A DNA stretch of 64,000 nucleotides. Origin: Synechococcus sp. WH 5701 (lineage in GTDB: Bacteria; Cyanobacteriota; Cyanobacteriia; PCC-6307; Cyanobiaceae). The DNA is taken from the NCBI RefSeq assembly GCF_000153045.1, contig NZ_CH724159.1, positions 1,349,356-1,413,355 of the forward strand, given 5' to 3'. Shown here piece by piece: positions 19,788 through 28,748 of this stretch (positions within the stretch are counted from its first letter, which is position 1; every line of letters begins with the position of its first letter). A program made the position numbers and the translations under genes. A model generated the notes under the pieces. It saw only the letters and a list, made by a program, of their open reading frames with translations. It did not search any database and was not told the DNA's origin.

Positions 19788-21206
19788 ATGAGCAAAGCAC
19801 ACTTCGGCCTGATCGGCCTCGGAGTGATGGGCGAGAACCTGGTCCTCAACGCCGAACGCAACGGTTACTCCAGCGTCGTCTTCAATCGCACTTACGCCAA
19901 GACCGAAGACTTCCTCAAGGGGCGGGCTGCCGGGCTGAACATCATCGGCGCCCACACCCTTGAGGAGTTCGTCGGAGCCCTGGAGCGACCCCGCCGCATT
20001 CTGATGATGATCAAGGCGGGCTCACCCATCGACGCGATGATCGCCCAGATCTCCCCTCTGCTGGAGGACGGTGATCTGCTGATCGACGGCGGCAACTCCC
20101 TCTACACCGACACCGAGCGGCGGGTGAAGGAGCTGGAGAGCCAGAGCTTCGGCTACATCGGCATGGGGGTCTCCGGCGGCGCCAAGGGGGCCCTGGAGGG
20201 TCCGAGCATGATGCCCGGCGGCACCAAGGCCGCCTACGACGCCATCGAGGGGCTGGTGCGCAAGATGGCCGCCCAGGTCGACGACGGCCCGTGCGTCACC
20301 TACATCGGCCCCGGCGGTGCCGGCCATTTCGTCAAGACCGTCCACAACGGCATCGAGTACGGGATCGAGCAGATCCTGGTGGAGGCCTACGACCTGATGA
20401 AGCGCTGCGCCGGCATGGATGGCCTGGCGATGGCCCAGGTGTTCGACGGCTGGAACCAGCTCGAGGAGCTCTCCTCCTATCTGGTGGAGATCACCGAGGT
20501 CTGCCTGCGCACCCGTGATCCCGAGGATGGCGGTGATCTGGTGGAGAAGATCCTCGACGTGGCCGGTCAGAAGGGCACCGGTCTATGGACCGTGGTCAGC
20601 GCGCTGGAGATGGGAGTGCCGGTGCCCACCATCTACGCGGCGCTCAATGCCCGGGTGATGAGCTCCCTGCACAGCGAGCGTCTGGCGGCGGCCAGCGTGA
20701 TCGATGCTCCGGCGGCGGCCGCTGCGGTGTCGCTGGGGGAACCCTCCAAGGGCATGCCGGCCCTGCGTGATGCCATCACTCTGGCCTGCATCGCCAGCTA
20801 CGCCCAGGGCATGGCCCTGATGGTGGAGGCCTCCGCCCTGCACGAGTACCACCTCAACCTCTCCTCGATCGCCCAGATCTGGAAGGGGGGCTGCATCATT
20901 CGCGCCAAGCTGCTGCAGCGCATCCAGAACGCCTACGACACCAATCCGGATCTGGCCAACCTGATGGTGGACCCCTGGTTCGCCGAGCAGGTGAACGCCC
21001 GACTGAGCGGCCTGCGTCAGGTGGTGGCCGGTGCGGCCCTGGCCGGCATTCCCGTGCCCTGCCTGAGCAGCACCCTCGATTACATCGACAGCTACCGCAC
21101 GGCCCGGCTGCCCCAGAACCTGCTGCAGGCCATGCGCGACTGCTTCGGCGCCCACACCTACCAACGGGTGGACCGCGAGGGCAGTTTCCACACCGAGTGG
21201 CTGTGA
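19788..21206 (+). CDS. gnd: 6-phosphogluconate dehydrogenase (decarboxylating)
   Basis: Oxidises 6-phosphogluconate to ribulose 5-phosphate and CO2 with NADP+, the NADPH source of cyanobacteria in the dark. The 472-residue length is standard for the long dimeric form. Visible motifs are the Rossmann GLGVMGENL, NRTYAKTEDF (NADP binding), MGVSGGAKGALEGPSMMPGG and the catalytic HNGIEYGIEQ. The stop codon overlaps the pgl start as TGATG, so both enzymes of the oxidative pentose phosphate route are translationally coupled. Confidence 0.97.
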   Translation: MSKAHFGLIGLGVMGENLVLNAERNGYSSVVFNRTYAKTEDFLKGRAAGLNIIGAHTLEEFVGALERPRRILMMIKAGSPIDAMIAQISPLLEDGDLLIDGGNSLYTDTERRVKELESQSFGYIGMGVSGGAKGALEGPSMMPGGTKAAYDAIEGLVRKMAAQVDDGPCVTYIGPGGAGHFVKTVHNGIEYGIEQILVEAYDLMKRCAGMDGLAMAQVFDGWNQLEELSSYLVEITEVCLRTRDPEDGGDLVEKILDVAGQKGTGLWTVVSALEMGVPVPTIYAALNARVMSSLHSERLAAASVIDAPAAAAAVSLGEPSKGMPALRDAITLACIASYAQGMALMVEASALHEYHLNLSSIAQIWKGGCIIRAKLLQRIQNAYDTNPDLANLMVDPWFAEQVNARLSGLRQVVAGAALAGIPVPCLSSTLDYIDSYRTARLPQNLLQAMRDCFGAHTYQRVDREGSFHTEWL

Positions 21207-21937
21207 TGCGCAGCCAGTCGCCGGCGAGCTACCGGATCGAAGTGGCCGCCGACGGCGACGAACTGGCCCGGCGCACCGCCGAGACCATCGCCGCCTGCAT
21301 CGATCTGGCCCTGGCCCAGCGTGACCGGGCCCAGATCGCTCTGGCCGGCGGTGGCACCCCCGCCGCCGCCTACCGGCTGCTGGCGCGGGAGCGGCTGCCC
21401 TGGCAGCGGGTGGATGTGCTGCTGGGCGATGAACGCTGGGTGGCGGCCGACGACCCCTCCAGCAACGCCCTGATGCTGCGCCAGACCCTGCTGGCGGAGG
21501 GCCCTGGCTCCGAGGCCCATTTCCAGCCGGTGCCCACCGATCTGGAAAGCCCCGAGGCCAGCGCCGCCGCCTATGCCGCCCTGGTGGCCAGGACCTGCGC
21601 CGGGGATCCACCGGTCTTCGATCTGGTGCTGCTGGGTCTGGGGGAGGACGGCCACACAGCCTCGCTCTTTCCCGGCACCCCGGCCACCGCGGTGACCGAT
21701 CGAGAAGCCACGGTGAGCGAAGGCAAGGGGCTGCCCCGCGTCACCCTCACCGCTCCGGTGCTGAGCGCGGCGCGCCAGGTGCTGTTCCAGGTGAGCGGAG
21801 CGGGCAAGCAGCAGGCCCTGCGCCGATTGCTGGATCCCGAAGAATCACCCGAGCGCACCCCGGCACGGCTGGTGAGCCCCCGCCAGCCGGTGCTGATCCT
21901 CGCCGATGCCGCCGCTGCGGCAGGCTTGGGGGAGTGA
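21206..21937 (+). CDS. pgl: 6-phosphogluconolactonase
   Basis: Hydrolyses 6-phosphogluconolactone, the step directly before gnd in the oxidative pentose phosphate pathway. The 243-residue protein shows ALAGGGTPAAAYRLL, LGDERWV and the hallmark GLGEDGHTASLFPG near residue 145. The ATG shares its A with the gnd stop, and the end overlaps the next gene by four bases (GTGA), making a compact gnd-pgl-CIA30 operon. Confidence 0.95.
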   Translation: MRSQSPASYRIEVAADGDELARRTAETIAACIDLALAQRDRAQIALAGGGTPAAAYRLLARERLPWQRVDVLLGDERWVAADDPSSNALMLRQTLLAEGPGSEAHFQPVPTDLESPEASAAAYAALVARTCAGDPPVFDLVLLGLGEDGHTASLFPGTPATAVTDREATVSEGKGLPRVTLTAPVLSAARQVLFQVSGAGKQQALRRLLDPEESPERTPARLVSPRQPVLILADAAAAAGLGE

Positions 21938-22506
21938 TCGAGCTGGCCCTGATGGTGGCACCCCTGCTGGTGGTGAGCGGTGATGGATTCAGTGGCTGGC
22001 TGGCCCTCAACGACACGATCATGGGCGGGAGCAGCAGCGGCGTCTGCCGCAGCGGACCATCGGGGCTGGTGCTGGAGGCGGAGGTGATCGAAACCGGTGG
22101 CGGCTTCGTGAGCTGCCGCTCCCCCCTGTTCTCACCGCCCCTGGATCTGAGCGCCTACCGGGCCCTCCAGCTCGATCTGCTCGGCGACGGACGGCGTTAC
22201 AAGCTGGCGGTGGCCTGCGCCGATGGGGTGGCTGGCCTCACGGAGCTGATCCCAGGAGGGCTGCGCTGGGTGAGCGAATTCGCCACCAGTTCGGAGGGCC
22301 TAACCACCGTGGAGATCCCCTTCGAGAAGCTGAAGGCCTCGGTGCGGGCCCAGCCCATGGCGCTGCCCCTGCTGCGCTTTGATCCCTCCCGGATCACACG
22401 GCTGCAGATCCTGCACTCGAAGTTCGGTGACGATGGCCGGCCCAATCCCGGCTTCCGCGCCGGTGCCCTGCGCCTCGGTATCGAAGCGATCCGGGCCGTT
22501 CCCTGA
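21934..22506 (+). CDS. CIA30-domain protein (complex I intermediate-associated protein 30 family)
   Basis: A 190-residue beta-sandwich protein of the CIA30 family, which in eukaryotes helps assemble respiratory complex I and in cyanobacteria is a conserved protein of unclear role. The family features WLALNDTIMGGSSSG (NDxVMGG-like) near residues 25-40 and ATSSEGLTTVEIPFEKLKAS are visible. There is no clear signal peptide. It is coupled by overlap to pgl. A link to NDH-1 assembly is only an inference from the family name. Confidence 0.82.
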   Translation: MIELALMVAPLLVVSGDGFSGWLALNDTIMGGSSSGVCRSGPSGLVLEAEVIETGGGFVSCRSPLFSPPLDLSAYRALQLDLLGDGRRYKLAVACADGVAGLTELIPGGLRWVSEFATSSEGLTTVEIPFEKLKASVRAQPMALPLLRFDPSRITRLQILHSKFGDDGRPNPGFRAGALRLGIEAIRAVP

Positions 22507-22507
22507 G

Positions 22508-22909
22508 GTGGAGAGCCTGAGCGAAGCCGTTGATGGGCCCGGCCCCAACGATCTGCTCAGGCGGGTGGCGGCGGCGGCTGATCTCTGCTTGAAACCCCAC
22601 CGCCACGCCGTGGTGATCAGCTCCGAGCCGGGCGAAGAGGAGTGCACCCTGAGGCTGCAGTGCCGCCGGGCGGATGGTGAGCGGGCGGAGCTCAACGACA
22701 TCGAGCTGGAGATCTACCGCAGTGGAGAGGATCTGCACCTGATGCTGAGTTGGCCAGAGCAAACGGATCACCCCATGCTCTGGCAGGGCAACCACCCGGT
22801 CTGGATGGATGGCGACAGTGGCCAGCGCTGCGAGCGGCCTGTCGCGGGTGCGGCACTGGAGGCCCTGGCCCGGCGGCTGCGGGCCCTGCTCAGCCCTGCT
22901 CAACCCTGA
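22508..22909 (+). CDS. Conserved cyanobacterial protein, function unknown
   Basis: A 133-residue acidic soluble protein starting at GTG 22508, one base after the stop of the CIA30 gene, so likely the last gene of that operon. It has an N-terminal helix ([15 protein letters not shown]), a strand-rich middle ([21 protein letters not shown]) and a C-terminal amphipathic helix. I recognise no domain. Its end overlaps the convergent ilvD by ten bases. The open frame also extends upstream in the shadow of the CIA30 gene, which I discount. Confidence 0.6.
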   Translation: MESLSEAVDGPGPNDLLRRVAAAADLCLKPHRHAVVISSEPGEEECTLRLQCRRADGERAELNDIELEIYRSGEDLHLMLSWPEQTDHPMLWQGNHPVWMDGDSGQRCERPVAGAALEALARRLRALLSPAQP

Positions 22910-24570
22910 TCGGTGACCGCCCCCAGGCTGCTGCTGCTCACCAGCCGGGCGTACTTGCCCAGCACTCCAGTGCGGTAGCGCGGTTCGGGCCTGACCCAGG
23001 CCGCCCGGCGCCGCTCCAGCTCGCTGGTTTCCACATTGAGCTGGATGAGCAGCTGATGGGCATCAACGGTGATGCTGTCGCCCTCCTGCACCAGGGCGAT
23101 GGTGCCGCCCACGGCGGCCTCGGGGGCCACATGGCCCACCACCAGGCCGTAGGAGCCCCCGCTGAAGCGACCGTCGGTGATCAGCGCCACCGATTCCCCC
23201 AGGCCCTGGCCCACGATCGCGGCCGTGGGCGAGAGCATCTCACGCATGCCGGGCCCGCCCACCGGGCCCTCGTAGCGCACCACCACCACATCACCGGCAT
23301 GGACCTCACCGGCGAGGATCGCCTCCAGGGCGCTCTCCTCACTCTCGAACACCCGGGCCGGCCCCGTGATCACCGGGGTCTTGACGCCACTGATCTTGGC
23401 GACGGCCCCTTCCTCGGCCAGGTTGCCCTTGAGGATCGCCAGGTGACCCTTGGCATAGAGCGGATTGGAGAGGGGCCGGATCACGTCCTGATCGGCGGGG
23501 GGCTCGCTGGGCACCTCCGCCAGCACCTGCTTGAGCGTGAGGCCTTCGATGGTGCGGCAATCGCCGTGCAGCAGGCCGGCATCCAGCAGCAGCTTCATCA
23601 CCTGGGGAATGCCGCCGGCCCGGTGCAGATCCACCGTCACGAAACGGCCGCTGGGCTTGAGATCGCAGATCACCGGCACCCGCTGACGGATCGTCTCGAA
23701 ATCGTCGATCGTGAGCGGCACCTCGGCGGTGCGGGCGATCGCCAGCAGGTGCAGCACCGAATTGGTGGACCCCCCCACCGCCATGATCACGCTGATGGCG
23801 TTCTCGATCGCCTCGCGGGTGATCAGATCACGGGGGCGGATGTTCGCCTCGATGGCCCGCACCAGCACCTCGGCGGAGCGGGCAGCGCTCTCGGCCTTCT
23901 CCGGATCCTCGGCCGTCATGGTGGAGCTGCCCGGCAGGCTCAGGCCCATCGCTTCGAACGCCGAACTCATCGTGTTGGCGGTGAACATGCCGCCGCAGCT
24001 GCCGGCGCCGGGGCAGGCGTTCTTCTCGATCGCCAGCAGTTCCTCCTCATCGATGCGACCGCCCGAGAACTGACCAACAGCCTCGAAGGCACTCACCACG
24101 GTGAGGTCGCAGGGGCCGAGCCGGCCGGGTTTGATCGTGCCGCCGTACACGAAGATCGCCGGGATGTTCATGCGCGCCATCGCCAGCATGGCGCCGGGCA
24201 TGTTCTTATCGCAGCCGCCGATGGCCAGCAGGCCATCCATGCTCTGGGCGTTGCAGGCGGTTTCGATCGAATCAGCGATCACCTCCCGGCTCACCAGGGA
24301 ATACTTCATCCCCTCGGTGCCCATCGAGATCCCGTCGCTGACGGTGATCGTGCCGAACATCTGTGGCATGGCCCCAGCCAGACGGGCAGACTCCTCGGCG
24401 CAGCGGGCCAGATCGTTCAGGCCGATGTTGCAGGGCGTGATCGTGCTGTAGCCATTGGCGATGCCGATGATCGGCTTGTTGAAGTCACCGTCGCCGAAGC
24501 CCACGGCCCGCAACATGGCGCGGTTGGGAGAACGCTGAACGCCTGCGGTGATGGCGGCGGAACGGAGCAT
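22900..24570 (-). CDS. ilvD: Dihydroxy-acid dehydratase
   Basis: Dehydrates dihydroxy acids to the 2-oxo acid precursors of valine, leucine and isoleucine; it carries an Fe-S cluster. The 556-residue length matches the short cyanobacterial form. Signature segments are [33 protein letters not shown] with the cluster Cys residues, and the C-terminal [19 protein letters not shown]. The ATG start [20 protein letters not shown] is typical. It stands alone, convergent with the pgl operon. Confidence 0.97.
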   Translation of the reverse strand: MLRSAAITAGVQRSPNRAMLRAVGFGDGDFNKPIIGIANGYSTITPCNIGLNDLARCAEESARLAGAMPQMFGTITVSDGISMGTEGMKYSLVSREVIADSIETACNAQSMDGLLAIGGCDKNMPGAMLAMARMNIPAIFVYGGTIKPGRLGPCDLTVVSAFEAVGQFSGGRIDEEELLAIEKNACPGAGSCGGMFTANTMSSAFEAMGLSLPGSSTMTAEDPEKAESAARSAEVLVRAIEANIRPRDLITREAIENAISVIMAVGGSTNSVLHLLAIARTAEVPLTIDDFETIRQRVPVICDLKPSGRFVTVDLHRAGGIPQVMKLLLDAGLLHGDCRTIEGLTLKQVLAEVPSEPPADQDVIRPLSNPLYAKGHLAILKGNLAEEGAVAKISGVKTPVITGPARVFESEESALEAILAGEVHAGDVVVVRYEGPVGGPGMREMLSPTAAIVGQGLGESVALITDGRFSGGSYGLVVGHVAPEAAVGGTIALVQEGDSITVDAHQLLIQLNVETSELERRRAAWVRPEPRYRTGVLGKYARLVSSSSLGAVTDQG

Positions 24571-24620
24571 GAACCCTTCTGTGGCACCGCAAGCAACTTA
24601 CCGAGGCGTGCTGCCGCGGC

Positions 24621-24914
24621 TCAGGCTTCGGGGCTGAGGGTCTCCAGCTGACGGCGCACGTCTTCGATCGCCCGGTTCAGCTCGTTCACCTTGTGCTGCA
24701 GCTCCCGCTCCAGCAGGGGCCTGCGCTCGCCGTCATCGCCGTCGCGGGAGCCCGCCTGCAGGCGCGAGAGGGTGAGGCTGCGCCGCTGCCGCTGGGCCAG
24801 GCGGCGGCTCTCGGCCTCTGCCAGCAGCCACCAGGCCAGACCGGCGGCACCGATCACCGCCCCGGCGATGGCACTGGCCAGGATGGGACTGGCGGGGGAT
24901 CCGCGTTCGGCCAT
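24621..24914 (-). CDS. Small membrane-anchored coiled-coil protein, function unknown
   Basis: About 97 residues from the ATG at 24914 (a second ATG lies six codons upstream). One transmembrane segment (ILASAIAGAVIGAAGLAWWLLA) is followed by a charged Arg/Glu-rich tail with heptad spacing (LERELQHKVNELNRAIEDVRRQLETL), so it is a membrane-tethered coiled coil. It begins 36 bases after the GMC oxidoreductase stop and could be the last gene of the oxidase operon, or independent. No family recognised. Confidence 0.6.
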   Translation of the reverse strand: MAERGSPASPILASAIAGAVIGAAGLAWWLLAEAESRRLAQRQRRSLTLSRLQAGSRDGDDGERRPLLERELQHKVNELNRAIEDVRRQLETLSPEA

Positions 24915-24950
24915 TGGTGTTCGATCCTCCAATCCCCTGATAGGGGAAGC

Positions 24951-26453
24951 CTAGAGCCGCTCCGCCATCCGGAGGGCGTTGGCGATCACGGTGAGGCCGG
25001 GCGACACCATCGGGCAGCTGGGGAAGACACTGGCATCGGCGATGGTCAAGTTGGCCAGGCCATGGACGCGACCGTCGCGATCGACCACCGAGTGGGCTGG
25101 ATCGTTGCCCATGCGACAGGTGCCACAGGCGTGGCCGATCACCGCCAGTGGTGCCTCGCCGCGGGGGTAGAAGGGGGCCGGGCGCACCTGGGGAGTGAGC
25201 GGATCGGCGTCGACCGCTTTGAGCACGGAGAGCCAGCGGTAAACGAGGCGGTCGTGGGCTTCGAGGTTGTTGGCCAAGTACTGGATGCTCAGCCGCTCCC
25301 CGCGCAGCTCGATGCGGTTCTCGGGATCGGGCAGCACCGGACTCATCGCCCACCAGCAGATCGAGCGGACCGCCAGCTGCTCCAGGGCGGCGTTGGGCAG
25401 CAGCCGCGTCACGAGCGAGAGCACAGGCGGCGACTCGGCGAACTGGGCGTCCTGCAGAACCCCGCCACCGGTTTCGATGTGCCCGAGCGGAAAACTGACG
25501 TTCTGATCACCCCAGACGTAATCGTTGACGCCGAGGCTGCGGGGGAAGCGGCCGCTGTGGGGCTCGCGGGCCAGCTGCAGGATGGCGGTGAGCTGGGGTT
25601 TCATCAGGTGGCGGCCCACCTGGCTGGAGCCATTGGCCAGGCCGTTGGGGTGGAGTGTGCTGCGGGAGCGCAGCAGCAGCGCTGGGGTGTTCACCGCACC
25701 GGCGGCCAGCACCACCTGATCGCCGAGGAACATCCAGCTCTGACCATCGATCTCGGCTTGCACCCCCTTCACCTCGCGGCCGCTGGGATCCACATGCAGC
25801 CGGGTGACGCGGGCGTTGCTGATCAGGCGGGTGCCGGGATGCTCCAGGGCCGGATGCACCCCGAACAGTTCCGCGTCGCCACTGGGATCCTCCGGCTGCT
25901 CCGACCAGCTCAGCGGCAGGTCGTAGGGATGGCTGCCCTGGCGCTGCAGCCCCTGGCGCAACGGCTCAAAGATTGGATCCAGCGGCAGCGGCTCATGGGG
26001 ATAGGGGCCGCTGCGCGGCGGCTGCTGCGGATCCGTGCCGGCACGGCCATGGACGCGGTAGAGGGCCTCGGCACGGTCGTACCAGGGGGCGAGCTCGTCG
26101 TAGCTGAGGGGCCAGGCGGGGGCGACACCCTCCTGCAGGGGCAGGCCTTCGAACTCGCGCGGCCACATGCGCTCGAGCACCCCGCCCCAGATCTTGGTAT
26201 TCCCGCCGAGGGCGTAGATGGTCTGGGGGGAGAAGGGATCGCCGTCGGGGCCGAACCAGTCGTCGCCGGGGTGATAGCGGTCTTTTCGGAACAGATCGAC
26301 GCTGGCCACGTTCTGATCGGCCAGGTCCATGGCCCCGCCGCGATCCAGCAGCAGCACCGTGCGGCCCTTGGCCGCGAGGGCTCCGGCCATGGTGCCTCCG
26401 GCGGCACCGGAGCCGATCACGATCACATCGTGGTGCTGGTCGTCGAGGATCAT
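24951..26453 (-). CDS. GMC-family FAD-dependent oxidoreductase encoded in the terminal oxidase operon
   Basis: A 500-residue flavoprotein of the glucose-methanol-choline oxidoreductase family, which oxidises alcohol groups of sugars or polyols. The N terminus has the FAD motif VIVIGSGAAGGTMAGAL and the Glu/Asp-ended second strand LLLDRGG; GGNTKIWGGVLERM is the GMC signature 1 region; the C terminus has HACGTCRMG and PSCPMVSPGLTVIANALR, placing the active-site His. No signal peptide is visible. The ATG overlaps the coxC stop by four bases, so it is coupled to an oxidase that probably uses quinol. Feeding electrons into that chain is an attractive inference; the substrate is unknown. Confidence 0.85.
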   Translation of the reverse strand: MILDDQHHDVIVIGSGAAGGTMAGALAAKGRTVLLLDRGGAMDLADQNVASVDLFRKDRYHPGDDWFGPDGDPFSPQTIYALGGNTKIWGGVLERMWPREFEGLPLQEGVAPAWPLSYDELAPWYDRAEALYRVHGRAGTDPQQPPRSGPYPHEPLPLDPIFEPLRQGLQRQGSHPYDLPLSWSEQPEDPSGDAELFGVHPALEHPGTRLISNARVTRLHVDPSGREVKGVQAEIDGQSWMFLGDQVVLAAGAVNTPALLLRSRSTLHPNGLANGSSQVGRHLMKPQLTAILQLAREPHSGRFPRSLGVNDYVWGDQNVSFPLGHIETGGGVLQDAQFAESPPVLSLVTRLLPNAALEQLAVRSICWWAMSPVLPDPENRIELRGERLSIQYLANNLEAHDRLVYRWLSVLKAVDADPLTPQVRPAPFYPRGEAPLAVIGHACGTCRMGNDPAHSVVDRDGRVHGLANLTIADASVFPSCPMVSPGLTVIANALRMAERL

Positions 26454-27049
26454 GACCAGGCGTAGAGCAAAAGAAAGAGCATCACCCAGATCACATCCAC
26501 GAAGTGCCAGAACAGGGAGGTGGCAATCACCCCCTGCTCACCGGCGGCGTAGTTGGCCGGGCGGAAGGAGCGCTGCAGCATCAGGGCCATCAGCAGGATG
26601 CCGCTGAGCACGTGCAGGCCATGAAAGCCTGTGAGCAGGTAGAAGCAACTGCCGAAACTGCCGCTGGTGATGCCGAAGGCCAGTGAGCGCCATTCGATCG
26701 CCTGGCCATAGAGAAACACCGCCCCCATCGCCATGCTGAGCAGCCAGAAAGCACGGAAGCCCCAGAGCTGACCCTTGGAGAGGCAGCGCTCGGCCAGGGC
26801 CACCGTGCCGCTGCTGGAGACCAGCACCAGCGTGTAGAGCAGGGGGCTGCGCCACTCCAGCCCCTCCACCCCTGGCGGCAGCCATTGCAGGGCCGAGAGC
26901 TTCAGCACCGCATAGCCACTGAAGAACGCCAGAAAGATGACGCTCTCGGAGCAGAGAAAGATGATGAAGCCAGTGAGGCTGTGATTGGCGTGAGCCGCGT
27001 CATGACCCTGGGGGGTCGGGGCGGCATCGAGGGGAGGGCTGATGGTCAT
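26450..27049 (-). CDS. ctaE: Cytochrome c oxidase subunit III-like protein of an alternative terminal oxidase
   Basis: Subunit III of a heme-copper oxidase: 199 residues with five membrane segments, first at FIIFLCSESVIFLAFFSGYAVL (containing the conserved SE pair) and last at FVDVIWVMLFLLLYAW, with the LLTGFHGLHVLSG motif typical of subunit III. It begins three bases after the end of the subunit I gene and overlaps the GMC oxidoreductase gene by four bases. It looks intact although subunit I upstream carries a stop codon. Confidence 0.93.
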   Translation of the reverse strand: MTISPPLDAAPTPQGHDAAHANHSLTGFIIFLCSESVIFLAFFSGYAVLKLSALQWLPPGVEGLEWRSPLLYTLVLVSSSGTVALAERCLSKGQLWGFRAFWLLSMAMGAVFLYGQAIEWRSLAFGITSGSFGSCFYLLTGFHGLHVLSGILLMALMLQRSFRPANYAAGEQGVIATSLFWHFVDVIWVMLFLLLYAWS

Positions 27050-27052
27050 GGC

Positions 27053-28744
27053 TCAGGCCTGCAGAAGGGTGCGCTCGATCTCGGCCTGGTGCTCCACCAG
27101 CGGCCGGCCGGTGCCGTAGCCGTAGGGACCGCTGATCACGGTGGGCACGTGCTCCTCGAAGTTCTCAGCCGGCGGCGGGGAGGGCAGCAGCCATTCCAGG
27201 CCGATGGCATTCCAGGGATTGGCCGGAGACTTCGGTCCCCGGACCCAGGAGCTCACGAGGTTGAGCAGGAAGGGAATGATCGAGACCCCCAGCAGGAAGG
27301 CACCGAGACTGGCGATCACATTCCAGAAAGCGAATTCCGGGTCATAAGAGGACACCCGGCGGGGCATGCCCATCAGGCCGAGGGGATGCATCGGAAAGAA
27401 GTTGAGGTTGGTGCCCACAAAAGTGAGCAGGAAATGAAGCTTGCCCAGCCCCTCATAATACATATGTCCGGTGAATTTCGGGAACCAGTGATAGATCGCG
27501 GCATAGACACCCATCGTGGCCGCACCATAGATCACGTAGTGGAAATGGCCCACCACGAAATAGGTGTTGTTGACGTGGATATCCACAGGCACCGTGGCCA
27601 GCATGATGCCGGTGACGCCTGCAAAAACAAAATTGAACAGGCCGCCGAGGGCGAACAACATCGCCGTGTTCAGACGTAACTTTCCGCCTCACAAGGTCCC
27701 CAGCCAGGCGAACACCTTGATGCCGGTGGGCACCGCAATCAGCATGGTGGTCACCATGAAGACATCGCGCATCCACTGGGGAACGCCGCTGGGGAACATG
27801 TGGTGCACCCAGACGATCAGGCTCAGGCCCACGATCACCAGGGAGGCCCCAGCCACGAAGGGATAGCCGAACAGGGGCTTGCGCGCATACACCGGGAACA
27901 GTTCGGAGAACACCCCGAACACCGGCAGGATGATCACATAGACGGCGGGGTGGGAATAGAACCAGAAGAAGTGCTGGTAGAGCACCGGATCACCGCCGCC
28001 CTCCGGCCGGTAGAAGGAGGTGCCCACCGCCAGATCGAACAGCAGCATCACGGCACCACCGGTGAGGGCGGGCAAGCCGATCAACTGAATCGTCTGGGCC
28101 GAGAGAGCCGTCCAGCAGAAGATCGGCATCCGGCCGAGGGTCATGCCCGGGGCGCGCATGCGCAGGATCGTGGTCACGAAGTTGACCGCGCCCATGATCG
28201 AGGAGATTCCCGAAAGGGCCACCGCCAGGATCCAGAGAGCTTCTCCGTTGATCAGATGGCCGAGGGGGTTCTGCAGGCTCACCGGTGGATACGACCACCA
28301 GCCGGAGGAGGCCGGGCCGCCGGGCACCAGGAAGCTGGCCATCAGGATCACCCCGAACACCGGCACCATCCAGAAGGCAGCGGCATTGAGCTTGGGGAAG
28401 GCCATGTCGGGGGCGCCGATCATGCAGGGGATCAGCAGGTTGTTGAGCCCGTTGAGCACCGGAAAGATGAACAGGAAGAGCATGATCGTCCCGTGCATCG
28501 TGTAGAGGCCGTTGTACACGGTGCGATCGACCAGATCCGCCTCCGGTGTGATCAGCTCACCACGCATGATCATCGCCAGCAGGCCGCCCACCAGCAGGAA
28601 GAACAGGGCGGTGGCGATGTACTGGATGCCGATCACCTTGGCATCGGTGTTGAAGCTGAAGAAGCGCTTCCAGTTGTCCGGAGCACCGGGCACCGGATGG
28701 GGGGCCCTCAGGATGCGCGAGTCAACGCCGGCGGTGGAGGTCAT
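27053..28744 (-). pseudogene. ctaD: Heme-copper oxidase subunit I interrupted by an in-frame TGA
   Basis: Subunit I of a terminal oxidase, 563 codons long if read through. From the ATG at 28744 the frame gives 351 residues, then TGA (tca on the plus strand at 27689-27691), then 211 codons in the same frame to 27053. The stop stands where the family has Trp (GTL-W-GGKLRLNTA), one G-to-A change from TGG. The first part holds haem ligand His84, the CuB residues H265 with Y269 in YSHPAVY, and H314/H315; the second part holds the proximal ligands H400 and H402 (GHFHYV). Neither part can be a complete oxidase. The YS pair before HP, in place of the usual Glu, marks an A2-type channel. Sequencing error or readthrough remain possible. 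Confidence 0.88.
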
Positions 28745-28748
28745 GGGA

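Noticed and set aside
22750..24651. A 633-codon frame antisense to ilvD
   Set aside because: Opposite a complete dihydroxy-acid dehydratase and rich in His, Gly and Gln with no motif.
27053..28744. UGA recoded as Trp or selenocysteine in the oxidase subunit I gene
   Set aside because: Many genes here end at TGA (glyS, gnd, sir, DUF2231 genes), a normal tRNA-Trp with anticodon CCA is present, and there is no selenocysteine signal or expected Cys at that site.
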